Assembly (NCBI GenBank): GCA_964017155.1 | Contig: OZ024856.1 | Span: 37,879,322-37,943,321, forward strand | DNA: 64,000 nt | From: Oasisia sp. SBJ-2009 | Lineage: Eukaryota > Annelida > Polychaeta > Sabellida > Siboglinidae | Direction of reading: 5' to 3' | Part shown: positions 50,701-62,700 of the stretch, one piece after another | Numbering within the stretch: the first letter of the stretch is position 1 | How the letters are laid out: every line of letters begins with the position of its first letter | Made by a program: the position numbers and the translations under genes | Notes under the pieces: model-generated | The model's input: only the letters and a program-made list of their open reading frames with translations | Told to the model about the DNA's origin: nothing | Databases searched by the model: none

Positions 50701-53700
50701 TGTTCATCGGTCGCCGATCCGACATTTTCATCCCGCTGCTGCTGCTGCTGCTGTTGCTGCTGCAAGATGGCCGCTGTCGGTGACATTGACGACGCCGCCG
50801 ACGCTGCCATCTTACTGGTGTCGGTCATTGGACTGTCGCTGGTGTCCGACGCGGCAAAATCGGGAAAGAAATCCATGCCGCTAGGTGGCACCACTGTGGT
50901 CCTGCGCGAGCCACTGATGGGCACTTGCACCAGAACATTGATGAGTTTGAGCAGGCTGGACATGAGGTGGTCACGGTTGACCTCACCCCCGGAGCTCTTG
51001 GACGAGTCGCCGGCCACCGGGCGGAGCATGCTGGAGAACAGGCCGCTGAAGCACGTACGCGCACTCGTGCCAGACTCCACCACGTTGTGACACATCAGTC
51101 GCTCCTGGCTGACAATGTGCCGGTGAACGAGGAACGAGATTGACTCGATGACGCTCAGGGCGTTATTGACATCGACTGACTCAAAGTTCTGCTCAAGCAT
51201 GAAGTCCAAGAGTCGACACTGGGCATCCAGTGGACCAAGGGCACTGTAGAACGACCCTCTGGAACAGACAGCATGTCTAGTCAATATCAATCTGAAGTGC
51301 GAGTGTTAATCAAACTTCGTTACTTCTTTAGTTATAAATACGTTGGACACACAATTTCATCTAATATCTATGCAGAGGTAATGTGATGAAATTTGTTGCT
51401 TTGTAATGAGTTAGGAAAATGTTCTGATATATTTATATGTAACTGTTACTAGTATGACACAGCAGCTACTCTCGACTGTTCTGGTGAAATATAGTCCCTC
51501 TACATTACAAACAAATTTCACACTTACATAACTACGAAAGTTCCTGAATAGTATTTATAACAGGGAGTCTTGAGCGGGGGAATGTTGCACATCAAAGGGT
51601 ACAGTGGTTAACTCTACTTGCTTCAGAATCATTGCCAATAAAGCTTATTTTGAAATGGATGTTTTTACCACCAAGTGTGCTGCACAGTGGAAACTTTCAA
51701 ATGAAGTGAACACACTTTGGAGGGCAGTATTCCTTCAACCCATTTGTTAGTCGTACAAACACAAAAGTAAAGGGAGGGTGCCAACTCCTCTGCCCAACAT
51801 TGACAGAGCAGTAATTTTAACAAGAAGTCTGCTCTTTAGAATGTGGTAAGTTAAACGTCAACGTATATTGCGGTTAACCTTGGCATTATTGCCCATCAAT
51901 ATAGTTTTGAAACTGGATGTTTTGTTTACTGTTTGCACATGGCGGAAGTGTTCAAACTGCGAACATTGTTCGGCACTTAATAAAATAACTAAGCACAAAG
52001 TAACAGGCAGTAAACCTTCAACATGTCATAGTGATAAGAACGCAATATTAAATGAAACAAATAAAACCTATAAGCTGAAACCTCGTTTCAAATATACAAT
52101 TTTCATGCTCAGAAATGCCACAATTCAGATGCTAAAACGGTCATTTTCAACAAGCATTGTGTATAAGCCATGTGGGAGGTCATGGACGGTGACTATGGTG
52201 TGTGCTACACTTGCCTCTCTGCGGTCAGGGTGTAGATCAGCTTCAGCAACAGCTCTTTGAGGTCGTTCTCGCGACCCTCGGCACAACACCGCAGCTGCAG
52301 CCGGAGCAGGAACTCTTGCAGCGCCCTGGTGGCAGTCGGACCAACCTACCGCAGACGGAAACAGTGAATTTTGTTATCACATTTACCAAGCAAGAAACTT
52401 TTTTCTGTATTCCCATATATTTCGGACTGTGAAAATGAGTCCACTGAATAAGGCTGTGAGATGCAGATATCTTGAGAGTTAATAAGTTACTAACTAACTT
52501 AACTCAAGAAATTGTACCACTACATTCCAGGACACCGAATATTTGTTTTTCTGGTCATTCACTTGACTGGTTCTGGTAAGTAATTTATCCTAGATGTTTT
52601 TATGATACAACTAAAAATTGTATTTACTTACTGCCACGTAAAAATCAATTGTTAGCTAGTAAAACATCATAATGCGATTTTTACACTATTAATAAAACTG
52701 TGCATGATTTCAGATTACCAAATACTCAATAAATATTCTCGATAGACAGTTTGTCCTGCTGAACACATCTGTAATTGAAATGGTAAAACTGGATTTGTTT
52801 ACTTTACAAGTGTAATCGCAGTTAGAATAAAAAATATTGTAATTGATTTGACTTGACTAGTCCAGAAACAACAACAGTAACGATTTTGCTGTAAAATGTG
52901 TGATTCTGTGGGGAGGAATTTAGATGGTCAAGGGACCATTTATAAACCACAAACATATATATAAATTAGAAATGGTGGAAACAATGACTGTGCAAGCTAT
53001 ACAAGCATGAGAAAGGTGGTCGTGTTTATTAACATCTCACGTAAGATCAACATTAGAGAAGCAAACATAATATAATATATTCTCTTTCTTCTCTCTAGTT
53101 ATACAGACCCCCAAGAGTCTTACAAATAACTGTCAGGCCCCAGAAGGAGGACAGCCCCACCTGTGCACTGTTGTGGCTGCCGCCCGGCCCCTGCACGCTC
53201 CCAAACGACAGGAAGTTGACGAGCACCGCCGAGAGGTTACTGTCGGCGAGAATCGCCCGGGCCAACCATCTCTCCCCGCTGCTTGTCGCCATGGTTTCCC
53301 CGTCGCTCGGGCACTTGATGTTCGCGAGAAGTGTGAGGGTTTGTAACGCGAGCACCCACAGTCGAACAGACACAACCGGCTGCCAGGCGAGGGCGGTTAG
53401 CAGCGCCCCCACCGATGTCTCGCTGAGCGGGATCGACGGTATGCGTGACGCGTCGAATAAGGGCGCGCCGTTCTCCGACTGCGTGACGTTGTCGTTGAGC
53501 ATGAGCCACGTTGACAGCAGCGCCTCCATGTTGATTCGCCGCTGTTGTGGCGCTGCCAGTTGGCCAAACAGGTGGTTGAAACACGTACTCAGCATGGACG
53601 ATGATGGCGCCACCTGGTGTGCATCAGAAGAGTTAATGTAAGTGCTGTTGTGACGGTGTGGAAAAATAAACGAATCCATTGTTTATTTATTAGATCAGTC

Positions 53701-56700
53701 AATTGTATACTTTCATTTATCATGTCAAACTCGGCGTCTTCGATGATGGTGCCAACTTGTGGATATCAGAAGAGTGAATATATAGATATCATACGTGCAG
53801 TTGCAAATTACACAAATCAAATGATTAAATACTAAATTAGCCAACTGTATTATTTTCATGCATGGTGTGTGTATATTTTTATGTTAAATATTTTCTTTAA
53901 CAAAATTTTTTATATTTTAAAAGACATGTATAATTGAAACCACGAATAAAAAACCTGACTGGAAAGTTTTACACCTGCACAGTACATGACTACTCCACCT
54001 CAAATAATGTGTAGCTGTTTGCTTAACGTAATGTACAGATTGGTTTCTCTGTCGCTGGTTGATTGGTCACCTCATACTGTGCCATGTTGCTCAAGAAGCT
54101 CGCCTGCGACAACTGTTCGTCGTCTGTAGCCGCCTGGTGGTAGCTCTGGTGTCGATAGGACTGCTGCATAACACCAGGTAGCGGCACTGGTAGTGGTGCA
54201 CTAATGACGGTCTGTACGATCTCCGACTCCATTGACAACATTACCTGGGCACAGCAGAATGAACAAATATTATAAGTACATGTACATGGACTGAGAAATT
54301 TGTGTGTGCACACATGCGTGCATGTGCATGTGTGTCCATAGCAAACATCTTAAGACCTCATTTACCCAGTTAGAACACATAAAATAATTCACCAGACAAA
54401 AGGTACGTGTTTATTTGTCAATTTAAATTTCAATGACTATTTGCCAGAGATAAAGTTACTGTAGTCAATTCTAAACACAACCTAAACCATGTGAGTCAAA
54501 CAAACTTGGTGGGTAAAATTCAACTGTGGGTACAAAGGGTTAGATAATTTAGACAAATATAGCGGGGACACACGGAATGATAAGAAGGTGGATTTTTAAC
54601 GAAGGACTAGGAGGTCTCCAGTATGGAGGGTACAAAAAAGAGGAACAACTACAAATGCAGAATTATGAGGTATTTGGAGATTTGGCGTGATAGCTAGAAG
54701 AATGGAAAATGATAAAAACAAGTCATAGATTTGTCCGTAAGAAGTCACTAATACATCTTGTTTGTTGTATAAGCAACAACTGCTAGACATCATGTACCAC
54801 ATGTAACAACTGCTAGACATCATGTACCACATGTACCAGCTGCTAGATATCATGTACCACATGTAACAGCTGCTAGACATCATGTACCACATGTAACAGC
54901 TGCTAGACATCATGTACCACATGTAACAACTGCTAGACATCATGTACCACATGTACCAGCTGCTAGACATCGTGTACCACATGTAACAACTGCTAGACAT
55001 CATGTACCACATGTAACAACTGCTAGACATCATGTACCACATGTAACAGCTACTAGACATCATGTACCACGTGTAACAGCTACTAGACATCATGTACCAC
55101 GTGTAACAGCTGCTAGACATCATGTACCACATGTAACAGCTGCTAGACATCATGTACCACATGTACCAGCTACTAGACATCATGTACCACATGTAACAAC
55201 TGCTAGACATCACGTACCACATGTACCAGCTGCTAGATGTAACAGCTGCTAGATATCATGTACCACATGTAACAACTGCTAGATATCATGTACCACATGT
55301 AACAACTGCTAGATATCATGTACCACATGTAACAACTGCTAGACATCATGTACCACATGTACCAGCTGCTAGACATCATTTACCACATGTAACAGCTGCT
55401 AGACATCATGTACCACATGTACCAGCTGCTAGACATCATGTACCACATGTACCAGCAGAGCCGTACCTTCAGTCTCAGGTCAGCAATCAGCTGTACTCCA
55501 TTCTCCAGGCGGGCGTCCATGGCAGTGGAGACACCTTGTGGCATCGGAGGACCTTTGCCCGAGGCAAAATTTGCAATTTTGTTCTTCCACGAGTCAAAGG
55601 TACCTTTCTTCAAAAAGCCCCTGTACAGAAAAAACTTTGTCAAGCACGGCCTTTTGGACGATGACAAAGATTAAATAAATCCGAAAGATAACAAAGGCAA
55701 ATTAAAAAGCATTTGTTATAAAGCAGGTTTGGTCAATATCAAATATCATAAGTAACTGATTATAAATATGATACAAACAAATCTTGCCCGCCATTTACAA
55801 TTCATAGTCCAGTGTTTCAAGTTGTCTCCTGATGAATGATTGTGAAATCAATTCAATAAAATTCAGTGAATGATTACTCTATATAAAAACATTATTAACT
55901 ACGAGGCTCGATTGTTTTAATTTGACACATTGTTCTCATGCATTTAGCTGCCATTGTTTTTCACTACTTCATCATTATTGTGAAACCTGTAGAAAGTGTA
56001 ACATTTTCAATAGGCATGTGTTTCAATAGGCACGTGTGACAAAAACCACACAACCGATTATCACAATATCACCATCATACACAACGACCACAATTTCAGA
56101 AATAAAACAGTATTACACATAACAAATGCAAACGTGTAGACTGATGGACTTACTTCGGTGGTCCCCAGCTGACTGTGCAACTGTCCGGTGCCATTGTCTG
56201 CATGGCCAGGGGAGACTGGAACACGTACGGATTTGACCCGGACATTTCCCCGGATTTGAAGTTAGTGTATCCCGGCTCCCCACCGAGGTAGTCCTGCAGT
56301 TTTGGGTTGCTCATATCGTTGTAGATGTCATCTTCCAGGATCATATTGACGATCGACTCCTTGTCAAATTTGAAGCTACTGTTGCCTGTGTTCTTCACGG
56401 TGGCAGCGTCGCCATTCTGTGGAGACACGTCGGCTGGGTCTGTTGGAAAACGGATGGTGATGATCAGCCAATCAAATCCAATTGTGAGAAAACAATACTT
56501 ACCAGGCTAGAAAATTGCGACATGACGCTACATGCCCATACTTAATGCAACACTATTTTTCACTTTACAAAATTATGCAACCATCCATTAAGTCGAACTG
56601 TGACAAATGATCTGTTGCCATAATGATTACAAACGTTAAATCATATACACTACGAGAAGACGATACACCCTCATATATATCTTTCCTTATTAACAGATAA

Positions 56701-59700
56701 CCCATAATTGTTAATAATTATTCATTAGGATTTTGTTAAGAATGTATATTTAGTGTGTGAGAAACACTTTATATAAGTCAAAACACCTCCATTTTCTTTC
56801 CTATTCCACATTTTTATATACGGTTGATATATGTAATAATTCAGGCATCGTGTATTCTGAAATACATTTATTAATAGAATTTGTTCAACTTGTCGAGGGA
56901 ACTGTGTGTGATGACAAGACAGGTACCCATGGCCTCTGGGGTGACAGCTGAGTCCTCATCTATAGTTGACAGGGCAATGTGCATAGTGTCATCTGCCTCG
57001 GATGCTGAGGCTCCCCCCACTTCATCGTCCGTCAGTCCTCCCTCGCCACACGTGTTGGCCGGGTACAACTTCTCTCCTGCAAACATTGTTACTATGACGA
57101 CTGTGTGTGTTTGGACGTTGTGGGTTTTCATAACTATTTTTATATATTGCACGTTGTTATTGTATCTTTTCTGGACAGTTGAGAATTTAGTTAGTGTTTG
57201 TGTCCAGAGTCATACAGTCATTACAATTACTACTAACATGTGTCATGTACAAAATTTACCAAAGTAGTAGGCATGGAATTTGGTAGAGAGCACACGTCTA
57301 CTTGACAGAGTGGGCTGGTAACTGGCCATTATGCCTTGAAATTACACAACGATTCATATACAGGTTCATAAATGATGTTCTTGTTACCACAGAAACTGTG
57401 ATTGTGCATACGCATGCATTCCAGCACTCAGGCATGCACATGTGCAACATTATCAAACACATTCCATTACAGTAGTGTTACTAGACAGTGAAGATACCTG
57501 CCCTGCCACATTTTATGATGTCTGTTCGTCTTACCTATGTATGACGGTTGGTATGCAATTAAAAACATCTCTCTCAAAGTCTGGAATGGTGTCATTTTGT
57601 CAGAATTTATCTATTTTACAGGTGAATTCTTATGAAATCACACTATTTTCCTATTAACAGTATTACTTGTAACAGGTAAAAGCCAGCTACCATGGTCTCA
57701 TTTGTTCAGCTGACAAAGTGCTGCCACCTACCATCGAGTATGTCTTGCAGCAGACATGTGATCACATGACCCGCCCACGAGCCACCCCACGTGATGTTGC
57801 CATGGTTATAGTTGAGGTCACATGACAACAGCACGAGTCGCTCCAGTTCCTCTGTAGTCATCACCTCCGACAGACTGATTGCAGGCCGCGTCAGATTTGT
57901 GATCCGTGCTGCCACCTAGCGACACACAAAGAAATGTTTTCTATGCAAACATCTATAAAACCATACAAATACAGATCAAAAGTCCATGATGACCAAAATT
58001 ATGATGCCACATATAGACAGCAGTTTCTCAATGTATTTTTAATGTCGTTTTTTAGAATATAAATTTGAAACAGTTTTTCACATTAACACAACTAGTGTAA
58101 AATGTTGCCAATTGATCAGCTCTCCTCAGAATTGATGCAGAAAATATTCATAGCATTGTAACTGATCGATTGATGGCTGTCTAACATACACTACAAATGC
58201 TACAATGGTAATAATTCTTAACTTACGGTGAAATAAACCAGTGTTGACAGCCCTTTTTTTCTGAACAATTGTGAATGAACTCCGAGTGTTTAGCATGCAA
58301 AGTACAAGCCATGTAGTAGGAGAATAACGTCAACACACACCCACCCACACCCAGCTCAATTATAGCTAGACAGTAGGAGCAGTGGTCAAGCAGCAAAATG
58401 CTGGACGATCAGTCACTGGTCAATTTCATTCACCTTACAAGCATGTGTCCCTTGTACGAGGGGATGTGAAAGAACCCAGGCACCCACACGACACAGGGAG
58501 TTGGTGTGTAACCTGCAGTGGACCCCCTAACTCTAGATCTAATTGTTTCCAGCACTCAGCAGGGTTCTATTAATTGACTAGTCTGTACACACATTGCGGC
58601 CACAACATCATGATCTCATGAGATCTCACTGAACTAGTCAGTCTTTTTCAGAACATTTACACCACGTTGACCTTCCTATGCTGGCACTGAGGGTCATCAG
58701 AGCCATGGTGCTTGTAATCCTCAGTGGTTGTTTTACGTCCAAACTGAGACGTTCCGCAATGTTGAAAGCCAGGTTTTTACACCAAACATACCATGTCTGC
58801 CATGAGTAGTGTGCCAGGTGGATGTGCTTAACTACACTATCCACGCTTCTTTAGAGAAGGCAAAACCTCAAAACCAAACCCAACAACACTTTAACCTAAT
58901 ACCTGAGGCTAACACTAATCACAATGAAAGAAGAGTATGAACACGCAGCTACCTTGCAGGCGATGATGAAGAGATCAACATTACAGGTGAAGTCCATGGA
59001 GAGGAGGAGAGAGATGAGGCCTCGGACGACGGGCAGACACTTGTCCCGGCTGATGGTGATGCTGGTCTCTAGTTCATCCTCCGGGTGTGGCTTGTCGCTG
59101 CTGCTGCTGGCGCTAGAGTCCTTCGACGGCAACTTGCGCAGGATGTCGCCATCCGTGCGACGGATGTTGATCAGGTCCTTGAAGTGCTGTCAACAAAAGT
59201 AATGACGGTCAAAATGCTTGGAAATAAACAGTAAACTAACTAATTTTCAAGGTCAAGACTTTATTACAAGATGTTATTTCTTGCCTGCATATAGTTACCA
59301 ATAATAGCAATTTTTACTTTTGTTAATATTTTTTTTTTTTTCTATTTTAATGTTAATATGTGTTGGTTTCAATTTGTTTCTTTAACTGTTTTATATTATA
59401 GTTTTATCTAAACAGCTTATTATCACTAATTACATCAACATTAGTCAACTATATAAAAACTGCACAAATCTCGCAAGAGCAACAATTCATTATTAGAGCT
59501 AGTTATGGAAATACTAAAGCATCAGTCTTAAAGGTAATAATATAACACGTGCCGCCACATAGTGGATAACTGCGAGTAGAAAATATTTGAATACTAGACA
59601 TCATTAGTGGTAGTTATGTGGCTTATCTTAACCACACCAGCCTGTTGTACTGAAATGGTTACAGCAGTGGGACAAAAGAAATACCTTCGATGAGTACTGC

Positions 59701-62700
59701 TTGAGTTTCTTGTTAAACAGCTGCTCCTGCTGGGCCTTGATCACTATCTCCACATCGGGACACACTGCGCCACCTTTGTCTGTGCTACCACCAGCGCCAC
59801 CTGGTGTGGTCAAAGAGAAGCTCTTCTTCGCCTGCTGCAGGGCGTACAGTTGGTGTTCGTGGTGCATCAGTCGCTTCTGCAGCTTGCGTCGGTACAACTT
59901 TGCGGATGTCGTCCGCATCGCTGACGACATGCGGCTGTTTGCCAGCGCAGCCTCGCCCTGGATGAAGTCCCACCTGCTGCCACCTGGTGGACGAAAACAG
60001 TCATGATATCCGGCTGTATATCTTCATCACGTGACGTCATTCCAACCACATTTAGCACGCCTCTGAATGGATACTTGTCATCCATTGTTGCTCAAATATG
60101 ACACACACGCCATCCAAGTATGCAATAATACTTTTTGTTTCCTCTTGTACAACATTTTAAATGTCATATAATGCATTTTAATTTTTAATTTACCTTCAAT
60201 CTATTCAAACTGCATTACTATCTCTTTAAATATGTTACTACACAGGAATTCGCCATTTCATATTAATACTTACTGAATGACATTTTTTTTTGGATAATAA
60301 AATAAATTTTAATCAAATTAAAATTGGAGAGGGGGGACGAATCATTGACAGTTTATTTAGAACTCACCGTTATCCTTGCCTCGATCAACGTCCTCAGCAG
60401 CGGCAGCACTGATGCTGACATCTAGGTTCTTGCTGAGGAACAACAGCAGCCAGCCAATGAGAGGCAGGTCAAGTTGCACTGCAACAGACAGACACTTGAC
60501 AGTAACATCAGAGTGACTGGCAGTGACACAGACACTTGACAGTAGCATCAGAGTGACTGGCAGTGACACAGACACTTGACAGTAGCATCAGAATGACTGA
60601 CAGTGACACAGACACTTGACAGTAACATCAGAGTGACTGGCAGTGACACAGACACTTGACAGTAGCATCAGAGTGACTGGCAGTGACACAGACACTTGAC
60701 AGTAGCATCAGAGTGACTGGCAGTGACACAGACACTTGACAGTAGCATCAGAGTGACTGACAGTGACACAGACACTTGACAGTAACATCAGAGTGACTGG
60801 CAGTGACACAGACACTTGACAGTAGCATCAGAGTGACCGGCAGTGACACAGACACTTGACAGTAGCATCAGAATGACTGACAGTGACACAGACACTTGAC
60901 AGTAACATCAGAATGACTGACAGTGACACAGACACTTGACAGTAACATCAGAGTGACTGACAGTGACACAGACACTTGACAGTAACATCAGAATGACTGA
61001 CAGTGACACAGACACTTGACAGTAACATCAGAGTGACCGGCAGTGACACAGACACTTGACAGTAACATCAGAGTGACCGGCAGTGACACAGACACGCGAC
61101 AGTAACATCAGAGTGACTGACAGTGACACAGACACGCGACAGTAACATCAGAGTGACTGGCAGTGACACAGACACTCGACAGTAACACCAGAGTGACTGG
61201 CAGTGACACAGACACTTGACAGTAACATCACAGTGACTGGCAGTGACACAGACACTTGACAGTAACATCAGAATGACTGACAGTGACACAGACACTTGAC
61301 AGTAACATCAGAGTGACTGACGGTGACACAGACACTTGACAGTAACATCAGAATGACTGACAGTGACACAGACACTTGACAGTAACATCAGAGAGACTGG
61401 CAGTGACACAGACACTTGACAGTAACATCAGAATGACTGACAGTGACACAGACACTTGCCAGTAACATCAGAATGACTGACAGTGACACAGACACTTGAC
61501 AGTAACATCAGAGTGACTGACAGTGACACTCGACAGTAACATCAGAGTGACTGACAGTGACACAGACACTCGACAGTAACACCAGTGACTGGCAGTGACA
61601 CAGACACTTGACAGTAACATCAGAGTGATTGGCAGTGACACAGACACTTGACAGTAACATCAGAATGACTGACAGTGACACAGACACTTGACAGTAACAT
61701 CAGAGTGGCTGACAGTGACACATACACTTGACAGTAACATCAGAATGACTGACAGTGACACAGACACTTGACAGTAACATCAGAGTGACTGGTAGTGACA
61801 CAGACACTTGACAGTAACATCAGAATGACTGGCAGTGACACAGACACTTGACAGTAACATCAGAGTGACTGACAGTGACACAGACACTTGACAGTAACAT
61901 CAGAATGACTGACAGTGACACAGACACTTGACAGTAACATCAGAGTGACTGACAGTGACACAGACACTTGACAGTAGCATCAGAATGACTGACAGTGACA
62001 CAGACACTTGACAGTAACATCAGAATGACTGACAGTGACACAGACACTTGACAGTAACATCAGACTGACTGACAGTGACACAGACACTTGACAGTAACAT
62101 CAGAATGACTGACAGTGACACAGACACTTGACAGTAACATCAGAGTGACCGGCAGTGACACAGACACTTGACAGTAACATCAGAGTGACTGGCAGTGACA
62201 CAGACACTTGACAGTAACATCAGAGTGACTGGCAGTGACAGGGGAAGGAAGCTTTCTTGCAGAACACACAAATATATGCATTAGTTACTGTCAAAGCACT
62301 AGCTCAAATAGTGGAGTAAAGACATAAAATAATAAATAACTAATTTTTAAAATAATGCCAATATCCTCAGAATCTGACCTCAGTGGTGCAACAAAACCAG
62401 TGGATTAAACATTATCGTAGTCAAGGGCAGTGCAAAGGTCATCACCAGTTGGAAGATTGCGTTAAGAAGTTAGAGTGGATAAGTGAGATTAAACAGGTAG
62501 GTTTTCAGGTGATGGTGAAACGTAATATTTTTCTGCCGATTAAATCTTGTTAGTGTGTACATGGTATATAAGACCACATTACAATTATTGTACTGGCATT
62601 CGCTTGATTTTAGACTACTGTCCCTTCGATATTATAGTCATGTTGCAGTTCTGAACTTTTTACACAAATTTGTGACCTCTCAACTCATTGCATCTTGTAG

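Noticed and set aside
50136..51090. Plus-strand frames of 215 and 243 codons
   Set aside because: Antisense shadows of the large coding exon e12.
53171..53641. 156-codon plus-strand frame
   Set aside because: Antisense shadow of BIRC6 e10.
54596..55222. 208-codon minus-strand frame of [10 protein letters not shown] repeats
   Set aside because: Product of the 30-bp minisatellite; intronic and without conserved sequence.
59974..59983. Alternative e3 acceptor ggcagcag 10 bp downstream
   Set aside because: It would break the phase between e2 and e3.
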